Assembly: GCA_963691905.1 (NCBI GenBank)
Contig: OY829894.1
Span: 1,550,001-1,614,000, forward strand
Length of the DNA: 64,000 nucleotides
From: QGON01 sp963691905
GTDB taxonomy: Bacteria; Pseudomonadota; Gammaproteobacteria; Chromatiales; Chromatiaceae
Direction of reading: 5' to 3'
Shown here piece after piece: positions 1 through 9,928 of the stretch. Numbering within the stretch: the stretch's first letter is position 1; each line of letters begins with the position of its first letter. Under the pieces are notes generated by a model. It was given only the letters and a program-made list of their open reading frames with translations, ran no database searches and was not told the DNA's origin. The translations under genes were made by a program, and so were the position numbers.

Positions 1-1421
1 ACTTCGGAGAGGTCGAAATCGACTTCGAGATAGTGGTCGTTGAAGGTATGGTTCTGCTCAGGGTCCAGCACCTCCAGCAGCGCCGAGGCCGGGTCACCAC
101 GAAAATCCTGCGCCATCTTGTCGATCTCATCGAGCAGAAAGAGCGGATTTCGGGCTTTCACCTTGCTCAGATTATTAATGATCTTGCCCGGCAAGGCACC
201 GATGTAGGTGCGCCGATGGCCACGAATTTCGGCTTCATCACGCACACCACCCAGGGCCATACGGGTAAATTTACGATTGGTGGCGCGGGCGATGGACTGT
301 CCCAGCGACGTCTTGCCTACACCGGGCGGTCCGACCAGGCACAGGATTGGCCCTTTCAATTTGCGTACACGCTGCTGTACCGCCAGGTACTCCAGGATAC
401 GCTCCTTGACCTTTTCCAATCCGTAGTGATCCTCATCCAATACGCTCTCGGCGGAGTCGATATCGTTACGAATCTTGGAACGTTTTTTCCATGGCAGTCC
501 CACCAGGGTATCGATATAGTTGCGAACCACAGTAGCTTCCGCCGACATGGGCGACATCAGCTTGAGTTTGTTCAATTCGGCCTGAGCCTTGCTCTTGGCC
601 TCTTTGGTCATACCGACAGACTCGATCTTTTTGGCGAGATCCTCGATCTCATTGGGCGCCTCGTCCAGATCACCCAACTCTTTCTGAATCGCCTTCATCT
701 GTTCGTTCAGATAGTACTCACGCTGGTTCTTCTCCATCTGACGCTTGACGCGGCCACGGATGCGCTTTTCCATCTGCAGGATATCGTTCTCGCCCTCCAT
801 CAGGCCCATCAGATGTTCCAGACGCGTACGCACATCCGCCATCTCCAGAACCTGCTGTTTCTCTTCCAGCTTCAACGACATATGCGCCGCAATCGTATCC
901 GCCAGGCGACTGGGGTCGTCGATGCTGGTCAGGGAGGTCAACACCTCCGGCGGCACCTTTTTATTGAGCTTCACATATTGATCGAAAAGGCTGGTGGCTG
1001 ATCGCATCAGCACCTCGGTCTCCCGGGCATCCAGTTCCAGGGCATCTCCAAGGGTCTCAAGTTCGGCGGTAAAATACGCTTCGGTATCGACAAACCGAAT
1101 GATCCCGGCTCGCTCTCCCCCTTCGACCAGGACCTTGACCGTGCCGTCGGGAAGTTTAAGCAGTTGCAGGATATTCGCCAGGGTGCCAATACCGTACATG
1201 TCGTCGATACCGGGATCGTCCACATCCGCGCTCTTCTGGGCAGCCAGCAGAATCTGCTTGTTACTGGCCATGGCAGCATCCAGCGCCTGGATCGATTTAT
1301 CACGCCCCACAAAGAGTGGGATCACCATGTGGGGGTATACAACAACATCCCGCAACGGCAGGACAGGGACACTATTCATAGGATCTTCGATCATTGCTGA
1401 ACTCTTCTGTTCTTGACCCAT
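1..1421 (-). CDS. lon: ATP-dependent protease Lon (N-terminal part, cut by window edge)
   Basis: Lon is a cytoplasmic AAA+ serine protease that unfolds and degrades damaged and regulatory proteins. Only the first 473 or so residues lie in the window; the C-terminal Ser-Lys protease domain is beyond base 1. The reading frame on the minus strand starts at ATG 1419-1421, beginning MGQEQKSS, behind a purine-rich GAGGAAAAG ribosome site. An N-terminal substrate-binding domain is followed by a helical linker and the AAA+ module, with Walker A GPPGVGKTS near residues 362-370 and Walker B FLLDEIDKM near 425. It lies 310 bp downstream of clpX in the same direction, the usual tig-clpP-clpX-lon order. 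Identification is firm. Confidence 0.95.
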   Translation of the reverse strand, partial: MGQEQKSSAMIEDPMNSVPVLPLRDVVVYPHMVIPLFVGRDKSIQALDAAMASNKQILLAAQKSADVDDPGIDDMYGIGTLANILQLLKLPDGTVKVLVEGGERAGIIRFVDTEAYFTAELETLGDALELDARETEVLMRSATSLFDQYVKLNKKVPPEVLTSLTSIDDPSRLADTIAAHMSLKLEEKQQVLEMADVRTRLEHLMGLMEGENDILQMEKRIRGRVKRQMEKNQREYYLNEQMKAIQKELGDLDEAPNEIEDLAKKIESVGMTKEAKSKAQAELNKLKLMSPMSAEATVVRNYIDTLVGLPWKKRSKIRNDIDSAESVLDEDHYGLEKVKERILEYLAVQQRVRKLKGPILCLVGPPGVGKTSLGQSIARATNRKFTRMALGGVRDEAEIRGHRRTYIGALPGKIINNLSKVKARNPLFLLDEIDKMAQDFRGDPASALLEVLDPEQNHTFNDHYLEVDFDLSE

Positions 1422-1731
1422 AACGGCTCTTTTCCTCTACGACCAATGCGTAACAAAGGGCCGTCTGGTTAAATATTGGTATAAATCTCGGGCGGCTCAA
1501 CAGCGGCTCACCCATTTTAGAAGGCTCTCCTGCCTTTGATTATTCTATTCCTGATACGCAAACAGCCTAATGTTTGCAACTAAAATTCAGGGAGATCAGT
1601 CGACTGAACAGACCGGGATATCCCGGTGCATGTTCAGGAGGGTTGGGGCTGCCGGGCAGAACTTCAAGGCCCGCCCGGAAAAAATGAGGATTCTGTGAAT
1701 GCCGATCGGATTTGGCCCGAAAAGAGGAATC
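1422..1731. other. clpX-lon intergenic region
   Basis: This 310-bp gap separates clpX from lon. It should contain the lon promoter on the minus strand, but I cannot place a convincing -35/-10 pair or a heat-shock promoter by eye. A perfect 14-bp palindrome, CCGGGATATCCCGG, lies at 1613-1626. No gene is seen. Confidence 0.5.
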
Positions 1732-3012
1732 TCAGTCAGAAGAGGCGGCGATCTGTTGCTGCTCTCCACTCTCGTAGAGCATCAACGGCTCGGACTCACC
1801 GGTTATCACTGACTCATCCACCACGACCTTGGTCACTTCATCCATGGAGGGCAGATCATACATGGTGTCAAGCAATACCTGTTCGAGGATGGTACGCAAT
1901 CCCCGGGCGCCTGTCTTTCGCGCCATCGCCTTGCAGGCGATGGCAACCAGGGCATCCTCCCGAATCTCAAGTTCACAGCCCTCCATCTCAAACAGTTTGC
2001 CGTACTGCTTGGTCAAGGCATTCTTGGGTTCAGTGAGAATCCTGACCAGTGACTCTTCATCCAGCTCCTGGAGCGTGGCAACCACCGGCAACCTTCCCAC
2101 AAACTCGGGAATCAAGCCATACTTGATCAGGTCTTCCGGCTCCACATCGACGATGATTTCGCCGATCGAGCGACTCTCATCCTTGCTGCGCACCTCGGCA
2201 GAAAAGCCAATGCCGCCTTTTTCGGAACGATCCCTGATCACCTTCTCCAGGCCGGAAAAAGCACCGCCGACGATAAACAGAATATTGGACGTGTCGACCT
2301 GCAGAAACTCCTGCTGGGGATGCTTGCGCCCCCCCTGGGGAGGCACCGAGGCAACGGTTCCCTCGATCAACTTCAACAACGCCTGCTGCACACCTTCACC
2401 GGAGACATCGCGGGTAATCGAAGGGTTGTCCGATTTGCGGGAGATCTTGTCGATTTCATCGATATAGACGATGCCTGTCTGGGCCTTCTCCACATCGTAA
2501 TCGCATTTCTGCAGCAATTTCTGGATGATATTTTCGACATCCTCACCGACATAGCCCGCCTCGGTCAGCGTGGTTGCATCTGCGATGGTAAAGGGAACAT
2601 CCAGCAGTCGGGCCAAGGTCTCGGCCAGCAACGTCTTACCTGAACCAGTGGGGCCGATCAGCAGAATATTGGACTTGGCCAGCTCGATGTCGCTGTCCTT
2701 ACCGATGGACTCCAATCGCTTGTAGTGATTGTAGACCGCCACGGAGAGGACTTTTTTGGCGCGGCCCTGCCCGATCACATATTGATCGAGGGTCTCATTG
2801 ATCTCATGGGGTTTCGGCAGTTTGTCAGAGGTTTTTTCGCCAACCTCCTGCATCTCCTCACGGATGATGTCGTTGCATAGATCCACGCACTCATCACAGA
2901 TGAAGACCGAAGGACCTGCTATCAACTTCCGTACTTCATGCTGACTTTTTCCGCAAAATGAACAATACAGCAGCTTGCCGTCGTCATTTTTGCCGTTGTT
3001 GTCACCACTCAT
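1732..3012 (-). CDS. clpX: ATP-dependent Clp protease ATP-binding subunit ClpX
   Basis: ClpX is the AAA+ unfoldase that recognises tagged substrates and threads them into ClpP. The 426-aa length is typical. The N-terminal C4 zinc-binding domain is visible: CSFC at 17-20, with the second Cys pair CDEC at 39-42. Walker A GPTGSGKT is at 120-127 and Walker B IVYIDEIDK is near 180. The gene follows clpP on the minus strand with a gap of about 185 bp, and lon comes next. All family landmarks are intact. Confidence 0.97.
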   Translation of the reverse strand: MSGDNNGKNDDGKLLYCSFCGKSQHEVRKLIAGPSVFICDECVDLCNDIIREEMQEVGEKTSDKLPKPHEINETLDQYVIGQGRAKKVLSVAVYNHYKRLESIGKDSDIELAKSNILLIGPTGSGKTLLAETLARLLDVPFTIADATTLTEAGYVGEDVENIIQKLLQKCDYDVEKAQTGIVYIDEIDKISRKSDNPSITRDVSGEGVQQALLKLIEGTVASVPPQGGRKHPQQEFLQVDTSNILFIVGGAFSGLEKVIRDRSEKGGIGFSAEVRSKDESRSIGEIIVDVEPEDLIKYGLIPEFVGRLPVVATLQELDEESLVRILTEPKNALTKQYGKLFEMEGCELEIREDALVAIACKAMARKTGARGLRTILEQVLLDTMYDLPSMDEVTKVVVDESVITGESEPLMLYESGEQQQIAASSD

Positions 3013-3197
3013 ATCACTCTATCTCCTGCGAGGACAGCCTGCTTTGTATTCAAAGCCAGTCATTCCAAATCTTAATCCTACTGTACCCTTTATAACAAAC
3101 CCTCGGATCTTGTAACAGGGCTAGCCAGGACTGTCAGCCTTTATCTGTTCAACCTGAAATCGAGGTCCGGTTTTCAAGCCATCCACACGATCAAACG

Positions 3198-3839
3198 TCA
3201 CTCTTCAGCCTGTCCGGAACGATTCTCCAGCACATGATCGATCAACCCATAGGCAACCGCATCCTCACCGCCCATGAAATTGTCCCGCTCTGTATCTTCG
3301 CCAATCCTCTTCAACGACTGCTCCGTGTGTTCGGCCATGATGGTGTTCAGTCGCTCGCGCAGCAGCAGGATCTCTTTGGCATGGATCTCGATATCTGAGG
3401 CCTGACCCTGGAAACCACCCAACGGCTGATGAATCATCATGCGTGAATTGGGCAGACAGTGACGTTTGCCTTTAGCGCCACCCGTCAACAGCAGCGCACC
3501 CATACTGGCGGCCTGGCCAATACACATGGTGCTCACGTCGGGCTTGATAAACTGCATGGTGTCGTAGATCGACAGCCCCGCTGTCACCGAGCCGCCTGGT
3601 GAATTGATGTAGAGGTGAATATCCTTGTCGGGATTCTCTGATTCCAAAAAGAGCAACTGAGCCACCACCAGGTTGGCCATGTAGTCTTCGACTGGCCCTA
3701 CCAGAAAGATCACCCGCTCCTTGAGGAGCCTGGAGTAGATATCGTACGAGCGTTCACCGCGCGCTGTCTGTTCGACAACAATCGGCACCAACCCCAGATT
3801 CTGCGTTTCAAGACCACCCATGTGGTGTATATCGGTCAT
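3198..3839 (-). CDS. clpP: ATP-dependent Clp protease proteolytic subunit ClpP
   Basis: ClpP forms the tetradecameric serine-protease chamber that works with ClpX or ClpA. The 213-aa protein has the catalytic triad in the expected places: Ser112 in GQAASMG, His137 in MMIHQPLGG and Asp186 in ERDNFMG. It lies between tig upstream and clpX downstream on the same strand, the standard gammaproteobacterial operon. Nothing unusual is seen. Confidence 0.97.
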   Translation of the reverse strand: MTDIHHMGGLETQNLGLVPIVVEQTARGERSYDIYSRLLKERVIFLVGPVEDYMANLVVAQLLFLESENPDKDIHLYINSPGGSVTAGLSIYDTMQFIKPDVSTMCIGQAASMGALLLTGGAKGKRHCLPNSRMMIHQPLGGFQGQASDIEIHAKEILLLRERLNTIMAEHTEQSLKRIGEDTERDNFMGGEDAVAYGLIDHVLENRSGQAEE

Positions 3840-3946
3840 ATCACCTGATTCCTTTAGCCCTATCGGAAAATCTTAGCTTACTTGTCAACTCGGCCGAATT
3901 ACTCCAACCACCCAATTCTAGCAGCGGAACAACCCCACTTTTCGCC

Positions 3947-5239
3947 TCAGCCCTCGTCGGTCAGGGCGGAAAACGAGGTGTTTTCATCTTCGACCTGGGC
4001 ATTTTCCAGCACCCAGTCAACCACCTGATCCTCCAGCACTACATTCTGCACCGCAGCCAACTGCTCGTGGTTGGCATAGTAGTGCTCGACTACCTCTTCA
4101 GGCTTTTCATAGCTGGCCGCATACTCCTCAATGGTCTTGCGAACACGATCGGCGTCCAGTTGTATCTCATTCTGCTTGATGATCTCTGCAATCAGCAGCC
4201 CCAGGATCACCCGGCGTTTCGCCTGCTCCTCGAACATCTCACGGGGTAGTTCCATGGAGGAACCCGGTACACCGGTGGACATACGGTTGCGGGTCTGTTC
4301 CTGCAGCGCGACAATTTCCTCGTCGACCAGCGCCCCCGGCACTTCGGTCGCATTGCTTTCCACCAGCAGATCCATGGCCTGACTCTTGATCCGGGCCTTG
4401 ATGCGCTGTTCGAGTTCGCGCTCCATATTCTCCCGAATATCGCTCTTCAACTTCTCGACGCCCTCTACAGCCCCGAACTCTTTGGCGAAATCATCATTCA
4501 CCTCGGGCAGATCCGCTTCGGCCACTTCGTTGATCTCTACCTCGAAGGTTACCGGCTTTCCTGCCAGCTCTTCCACCCGGTAATCTTCAGGGAATTTGAG
4601 TTCCAGCGCGAGGCTGCCGCCCTTTTCCGCACCGACGAGACCACTCTCGAAGCCCTCGATCATGGATTTGGAGCCCAACACCAGAGGCACATCATCAGCG
4701 CTGCCACCTTCGAAGGCCTCTCCGTCCATGATGCCCTTGAAGTTGATCTTTACCTGATCGCCATCAGCGGCGGCCCGTTCGACCGGATTCCAGGCGATAC
4801 GCTGGCCCCGCAGTTTTTCGATCATCTGATCCACGTCACTGTCGGCCACGTCCGCAACCGGCCGCTTGAGGGTACCCTCTACCTTCGGCGAGTCGATTTC
4901 CGGCATGACTTCCAGCGTTGCGACGTAGGAGAAGACATTCTCATCATCGGAGGTTTTCGGTTCGATCTTGGGCTGACCGGCAGGGTTCAGGCCCTCCTGG
5001 AGGATCGCATCCCGGTAACTGGTCTCAACCAGCTCACCATACACTTCCTGCAACACATGGCTGCCATACTGACGGCGCAGCATACTCATCGGCACCTTAC
5101 CTGGACGAAAACCATCCACCTTGGCAGTCCGGCCGATCTGCTTCAGGCGCTTGGTCACCTCCTGTTCAACCTGTTCAGCAGGCAGTTCCACGGTTACTCG
5201 CCGCTCGAAACCTTCACCCGATTCAACCGAAACTTGCAT
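3947..5239 (-). CDS. tig: Trigger factor, ribosome-associated chaperone and prolyl isomerase
   Basis: Trigger factor binds nascent chains at the ribosome exit tunnel. The 430-aa product begins MQVSVESGEGFERRV, typical of the ribosome-binding domain, and carries the tunnel-binding signature GFRPGKVP near residues 44-51. A central FKBP-type prolyl isomerase domain spans roughly residues 155-240 (GDQVKINFKGIMDGEAFEGG begins it), and a long helical C-terminal domain follows. It heads the tig-clpP-clpX-lon cluster and lies just downstream of a tRNA-Leu on the same strand. Confidence 0.96.
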   Translation of the reverse strand: MQVSVESGEGFERRVTVELPAEQVEQEVTKRLKQIGRTAKVDGFRPGKVPMSMLRRQYGSHVLQEVYGELVETSYRDAILQEGLNPAGQPKIEPKTSDDENVFSYVATLEVMPEIDSPKVEGTLKRPVADVADSDVDQMIEKLRGQRIAWNPVERAAADGDQVKINFKGIMDGEAFEGGSADDVPLVLGSKSMIEGFESGLVGAEKGGSLALELKFPEDYRVEELAGKPVTFEVEINEVAEADLPEVNDDFAKEFGAVEGVEKLKSDIRENMERELEQRIKARIKSQAMDLLVESNATEVPGALVDEEIVALQEQTRNRMSTGVPGSSMELPREMFEEQAKRRVILGLLIAEIIKQNEIQLDADRVRKTIEEYAASYEKPEEVVEHYYANHEQLAAVQNVVLEDQVVDWVLENAQVEDENTSFSALTDEG

Positions 5240-5366
5240 CTATCTCTTCTCCTGCAGACTGAACTGCCAATGATTTTCAAAACAGTTGGGTAATGACAAC
5301 GTCACACCGCCGGCCGGGTTCCCGATTAAAGGCACACGACTCCCGGATCAGCGGCAGGACTGAATT

Positions 5367-5451
<85 letters not shown>

Positions 5452-5591
5452 ATTTTCCCAGTAATGGAATTTCCAACCGTTCATTATACCGACAGAACCA
5501 ATAAGTCTCCAACCATGATTCAGCACTACCCTCCTTGTCGTTTTCGGTTCCATCCCCAACCAGCGCGCCGATTACTGCGACACTGCCAATA

Positions 5592-5730
5592 GTGTCTATC
5601 CAGAAACATCGATATTTCTCTCGCAGAGGCGCAAAGACGCCAAGGAAGCATTAATTGTCCCTTATTAACAATGCGTTATATCTTTGCGATCTCCGCGCCT
5701 TGGCGAGAGTCGTTGTCTCTGGACGGACAC
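5592..5730. mobile_element. MITE-like element with terminal inverted repeats and TA flanks
   Basis: The ends form an imperfect inverted repeat (GTGTCTATCCAGA at the left, TCTGGACGGACAC at the right) and are flanked by TA on both sides. An inner inverted repeat also matches: CTCTCGC...CGCCAAGG against CCTTGGCGAGAG. There is no coding capacity. The TA flanks and GTGTC ends fit a miniature element mobilised by an IS630/Tc1-type transposase; that origin is inference. It occupies most of the gap between tRNA-Leu and nhaD. Confidence 0.6.
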
Positions 5731-5773
5731 TATTTAGGGGGGAAGCTGTACAGTCAATGCGAATTTTCTAATA

Positions 5774-7258
5774 ATGGCTGACGGTTTGAGTCGTATTCGA
5801 GAGTTCGCCATTTTGCACCGGCACAACCCTATCCGCTTTCTGCTGATCCTGTCGCTCCCTGCGTTCAGCGCCCCTGCGTGGGCCATGCAATCCCCCTCCG
5901 CAGAAAACCTTGCGCTTCAGTGGCCTGGATTGGCCGTCATGGCTATTTTCGTCGTTGCCATTCTCGCGGTGACCTTCGAAGAGTTCATCGACATGCGGAA
6001 ATCCAAGCCCATGCTGCTGTCGGCAGGGCTTATCTGGGGACTCATCGCCTGGAGCGAAACACACTTGGGGCTTGCCCACGGGGCTGAAGCCGCAGTTCGG
6101 GACTATCTGCTCAAATATGCTGAGCTGATGCTGTTTCTGCTGGTGGTGATGACCTACATCAACGCCATGAACGAACGCCGCGTGTTCGCCGCCCTGCGAA
6201 CCTGGGTGGCCGAACGCGGCTACACCTACCGCTCACTCTTCTGGTTGACCGGCCTCACCACCTTCGTCCTCTCCCCGCTACTCGACAACCTGAGCACCGC
6301 TCTACTGATGGGTGCAGTGGTCTTTGCCCTCGGTCGCAGGGAGGTTCGGTTCACCTCGCTTGCCTGTGTCAATGTGGTGGTGGCCGCCAACGCCGGCGGC
6401 GTCTTCAGCCCTTTTGGGGATCTCACCACGCTGGTGATCTGGCAGCACCAGATCATCACCAGCCAGGGGCCGCTCGATTTCTGGTCCTTCTACAATCTGC
6501 TGATCCCGGCGCTGATCGGCTATCTGTTGACCGCTCTCCTGCTCTCCCGCGCCATCCCGCATGGCACACCCAAAAGCCGAGTCGACAAAATAGACATGCT
6601 CCGGGGCGGCCCGGTGATTCTGTTGTTATTTCTGCTCACCATCGCCACCAGCGTGACTTTTGAAACCCTGCTGCAACTGCCGCCGGTCATCGGCATGATG
6701 ACCGGACTCGCCTATCTGCAGTTTTTCGGCTACTACCTCAAAAAGAGCCACAATGACGAGGAACATACCGGTGAAGAGGAGTGGATCGGCGGTCCGCTGC
6801 CCAGCCTGAAGAAAACACCGTTCGACGTTTTTCAGCGCATATCGCGCGCGGAGTGGGACGCTATCCTCTTCCTCTACGGCATCGCACTCAGCGTGGGGGG
6901 GCTTGCCTATATCGGCTGGCTCTCAATGGCAGAGGCAGTGATGTACGGCCAGTGGGGCACTGACGTGGCCAATCTGATGGTCGGCTTCTATTCCGCCATT
7001 GTGGAAAACACCCCGACGATGTTCGCGGTACTGGCGATGGATCCGCAAATGGCGCTCGGTGACTGGCTCACCGTTACCCTTACCACGGGCATCGGCGGCA
7101 GCCTGCTCTCGATCGGCTCGGCGGCCGGGATCGCGCTGATGGGACAGTCCTACGGGCGTTACACCTTTTTCGCCCACCTGCGCTGGACACCGGAGATAAT
7201 GCTGGGTTTCTTCGTCTCTGTGTTGAGCCACTACTGGATCAACAGCGCTCTGTTTTAA
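5774..7258 (+). CDS. nhaD: Na+/H+ antiporter of the NhaD type
   Basis: NhaD antiporters of the ion-transporter superfamily exchange Na+ (or Li+) for protons across the inner membrane, mostly in halophilic or marine bacteria. The 494-aa product has a signal-like N-terminus ending around APAWA and about a dozen hydrophobic segments. Conserved-looking stretches include FVLSPLLDNLSTALLMGAV (about 160-180) and FYSAIVENTPTMFAVLAM (about 412-430), where charged residues sit in membrane segments as in this family. No strong ribosome site precedes ATG 5774, so a slightly later start is possible. The gene stands alone between a MITE-like repeat and parC, which is convergent with it. Confidence 0.85.
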   Translation: MADGLSRIREFAILHRHNPIRFLLILSLPAFSAPAWAMQSPSAENLALQWPGLAVMAIFVVAILAVTFEEFIDMRKSKPMLLSAGLIWGLIAWSETHLGLAHGAEAAVRDYLLKYAELMLFLLVVMTYINAMNERRVFAALRTWVAERGYTYRSLFWLTGLTTFVLSPLLDNLSTALLMGAVVFALGRREVRFTSLACVNVVVAANAGGVFSPFGDLTTLVIWQHQIITSQGPLDFWSFYNLLIPALIGYLLTALLLSRAIPHGTPKSRVDKIDMLRGGPVILLLFLLTIATSVTFETLLQLPPVIGMMTGLAYLQFFGYYLKKSHNDEEHTGEEEWIGGPLPSLKKTPFDVFQRISRAEWDAILFLYGIALSVGGLAYIGWLSMAEAVMYGQWGTDVANLMVGFYSAIVENTPTMFAVLAMDPQMALGDWLTVTLTTGIGGSLLSIGSAAGIALMGQSYGRYTFFAHLRWTPEIMLGFFVSVLSHYWINSALF

Positions 7259-7278
7259 GAAAAGGGCAGGCTCAAAGT

Positions 7279-7353
7279 GTAGGTCGGGTTAGTGACAGCG
7301 TAACCCGACAAGTTTTTGATTTTGTTGGGTTACGCTGCGCTAACCCAACCTAC
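7279..7353. repeat. Palindromic intergenic repeat (GTAGGTCGGGTTA type)
   Basis: This is an imperfect hairpin whose arms are GTAGGTCGGGTTAG...GCGTAACCCGAC and GTTGGGTTACGC...CTAACCCAACCTAC. It lies between the convergent nhaD and parC genes and could act as a bidirectional transcription barrier. It resembles the common REP-like repeats of gammaproteobacteria. Confidence 0.65.
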
Positions 7354-7360
7354 GTAGAAC

Positions 7361-7418
7361 GTAGGGTGTGCCGTGCGCACCATGATTGCTTATTCTGGTG
7401 CGCGCAGCGCACCCTACC
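7361..7418. repeat. Dispersed palindromic repeat, copy A (GTAGGGTGCGC family)
   Basis: The arms GTAGGGTGTGCCGTGCGCACCA and TGGTGCGCGCAGCGCACCCTAC flank an AT-rich loop. Related copies lie at 11668-11724 and 14870-14936, so this is a dispersed chromosomal repeat family confined here to the non-integron part of the window. Confidence 0.7.
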
Positions 7419-7427
7419 AAACTGAGA

Positions 7428-9680
7428 TTAAGTGGGCACCTGAAGGCTGTCGACTCTCTGAAAACCTCTCGGCAGCTTGTTGCCACGCCGTCCCCGCTCT
7501 CCCTGGTAGCTGTCCAGATCAGCAGGCTTGAGGGTGATATGGCGTTTCCCGGCACAAACCTTGAGATGGCCGCCCTCCGGCACCACAGTGAGCGCCACGA
7601 CAAACTCCTGCCGCGACTCCACTCGCTTGCCGGGAATGCCGATGATCTTGTTTCCTTTGCCCCGGGAAAGCTCCGGCAGTTCGGCAACAGGAAAAACCAG
7701 CATGCGGCCTTCGTTTGTCACGGCGACCACCCGATCTGTTGCAGGATTTTCCAACACAACCGGCGGCAGCACTTTCGCCCCTTTGGGCAGCGTGAGCATC
7801 GATTTCCCAGCCTTATTCTTGGCAAACATGGCTTTCATCTGTACCCGGAAACCGTAACCCGCATCGGAAGCCAGCAGATACCAAACCTTGGGATCTCCCC
7901 CCAACACGGCGGAAAACACCGATCCACCTGGAGGAGAGAAACGCCCCGTTAGCGGCTCGCCCTGACTGCGGGCGGAGGGCAGCGTATGCGCCAACAGAGA
8001 GTAACTGCGACCACTGGAGTCGATGAAGATGGCAGACTGATTACTGCGCAGCCGAACGGAGGCAAGGTAACTGTCACCTGCCTTGTAGTTGAGTCCGGCA
8101 GGATCAATATCGTGTCCTTTGGCGGCCCGGCCCCAACCCTTCTCCGAAAGAATCACGGTCACCGGCTCACTGGGCGTCAGTTCGGTCTCATCCAGCGCTT
8201 CCGCCGCTTCACGCTCGACGATGGGAGAGCGTCGCTCGTCACCATACTTCTCCGCGTCGGCCTGGATCTCCTTGCGAATCAGGGTACGCAGGCGCTGCTT
8301 GGAGTTCAGTGTCTTCTCCAGCCACTCCCGCTCAGTCTCCAGCACCTCCTGCTCTCCGCGGATCTTGATCTCCTCCAGCTTTGCCAGGTGGCGCAAACGC
8401 AGATTGAGGATCGCCTCGGCCTGGCGATCGGAGAGACCGAAGCGGGTCATCAGCTCCACCTTGGGATCATCCTCATGGCGGATAATCGCGATCACCTCAT
8501 CGATATTGAGGTAGGCGATCATCAATCCTTCCAGGATATGCAGGCGATCCAGCACCTGATCCAGACGGTATTGCAGACGCCTTGTGACCGTTGCTGTACG
8601 GAATGCCAGCCACTCCGCCAGCAGGGTGCGGAGACCCTTTACCGCCGGCCGCCCGTTGGTGCCGATCAGATTGACATTGACCCGGTAGGTGCGCTCCAGA
8701 TCGGTGGTGGCGAAGAGGTGGGACATCAGGCGAGGCACGTCGACCCGGTTCGAACGGGGCATGATCACCAGCCGGGTGGGGTTTTCATGATCCGACTCAT
8801 CCCGCAGATCCTCCACCATCGGCAGTTTTTTCGTCTGCATCTGCTGGGCGATCTGCTCCATGATGCGTGAGCCGGAGACCTGATGCGGCAGTGCGGTCAC
8901 GATGATGTCGCCATGTTCCTGTTCGAACCGGGCGCGCATGCGAATCGATCCGTTGCCGGTTTCATACATCTTGCGCAGATCTGCCGGCGGGGTAATGATC
9001 TCCGCATCGGTGGGATAGTCCGGTCCTTTGATATGGACCATCAGATCCTCAAGGGCCGCCTTCGGCGTCTCCAGCAGATGGATGCAGGCGCTGGCCACCT
9101 CCCGCAGATTGTGCGGTGGGATATCGGTCGCCATACCCACCGCAATACCGGACGCGCCGTTGAGCAGCACGTTGGGAAGACGCGCGGGCAGCAGAGACGG
9201 TTCTTTCAGCGTGCCGTCAAAATTGGGTTCCCACTCCACGGTTCCCTGACCCAGCTCCGCGAGCAGCACCTGGGCATAGGGGGTAAGGCGCGATTCCGTA
9301 TAGCGCATGGCGGCGAAAGACTTGGGATCATCCGGCGAGCCCCAGTTGCCCTGCCCATCCACCAGCGGGTAGCGATAGGAAAAATTCTGCGCCATCAGCA
9401 CCATCGCTTCGTAGCAGGCGCTGTCACCGTGGGGATGAAACTTGCCAAGCACGTCGCCCACGGTACGGGCGGACTTTTTGAACTTTGCGGTGGCGCTCAG
9501 ACCGAGCTCCGACATTGCATAGACAATGCGCCGCTGCACCGGCTTGAGGCCGTCACCGATGTGGGGCAATGCGCGGTCGAGAATGACGTACATGGAGTAG
9601 TCCAGATACGCCTTTTCGGTAAAGTCGCCGAGGGGAACCTGTTCCACGCCCTCAAGGGTTGAATCGATGGTGTCGCTCAT
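7428..9680 (-). CDS. parC: DNA topoisomerase IV subunit A
   Basis: ParC is the DNA-cutting subunit of topoisomerase IV, which decatenates daughter chromosomes. The product is 750 aa, close to the family length. The active-site tyrosine is Tyr127 in AAMRYTESRLT. The quinolone-determining region reads HPHGDSACYEA at 82-92, with the usual Ser87 and Glu91 (wild-type-like positions). The C-terminal third is the beta-pinwheel domain. No parE partner is seen beside it. It converges on nhaD across two palindromic repeats. Confidence 0.95.
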   Translation of the reverse strand: MSDTIDSTLEGVEQVPLGDFTEKAYLDYSMYVILDRALPHIGDGLKPVQRRIVYAMSELGLSATAKFKKSARTVGDVLGKFHPHGDSACYEAMVLMAQNFSYRYPLVDGQGNWGSPDDPKSFAAMRYTESRLTPYAQVLLAELGQGTVEWEPNFDGTLKEPSLLPARLPNVLLNGASGIAVGMATDIPPHNLREVASACIHLLETPKAALEDLMVHIKGPDYPTDAEIITPPADLRKMYETGNGSIRMRARFEQEHGDIIVTALPHQVSGSRIMEQIAQQMQTKKLPMVEDLRDESDHENPTRLVIMPRSNRVDVPRLMSHLFATTDLERTYRVNVNLIGTNGRPAVKGLRTLLAEWLAFRTATVTRRLQYRLDQVLDRLHILEGLMIAYLNIDEVIAIIRHEDDPKVELMTRFGLSDRQAEAILNLRLRHLAKLEEIKIRGEQEVLETEREWLEKTLNSKQRLRTLIRKEIQADAEKYGDERRSPIVEREAAEALDETELTPSEPVTVILSEKGWGRAAKGHDIDPAGLNYKAGDSYLASVRLRSNQSAIFIDSSGRSYSLLAHTLPSARSQGEPLTGRFSPPGGSVFSAVLGGDPKVWYLLASDAGYGFRVQMKAMFAKNKAGKSMLTLPKGAKVLPPVVLENPATDRVVAVTNEGRMLVFPVAELPELSRGKGNKIIGIPGKRVESRQEFVVALTVVPEGGHLKVCAGKRHITLKPADLDSYQGERGRRGNKLPRGFQRVDSLQVPT

Positions 9681-9767
9681 GGAGGCAATTCAGTTGCGGG
9701 CATATCCGCCCAAAAATAGCCTGAGGATAATACGGAAAGTAGCGCCCTTAGGGAATATGTAACGCCT

Positions 9768-9928
9768 GGGAGCCTCTGAATAAGTCTGGGCCGTTCAGAT
9801 TGTGAGATGAAATGCGCTGATTTGAGGCGGGAATCGCACGTAATAGCCAGCTATTGCGAAGATTTCCAACGAAAAAGCAGCGTATTTCAGCCGCAAGCTG
9901 TAGGTCCATGACTTGTTCTGAGGCTCCC
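9768..9928. mobile_element. MITE-like element overlapping the end of a membrane-protein gene
   Basis: Terminal inverted repeats GGGAGCCTCTGAATAAGTC (9768-9786) and GACTTGTTCTGAGGCTCCC (9910-9928) bound about 161 bp with no transposase. The right end overlaps the last codons of the neighbouring minus-strand gene, whose C-terminal tail (GSLRTSHGPTACG) is therefore encoded by the element. No target-site duplication is obvious. Confidence 0.6.

Noticed and set aside
33..1400. Plus-strand frames opposite lon, clpX, tig and parC
   Set aside because: Long antisense frames are expected in GC-rich coding DNA. The minus-strand proteins have complete family motifs.
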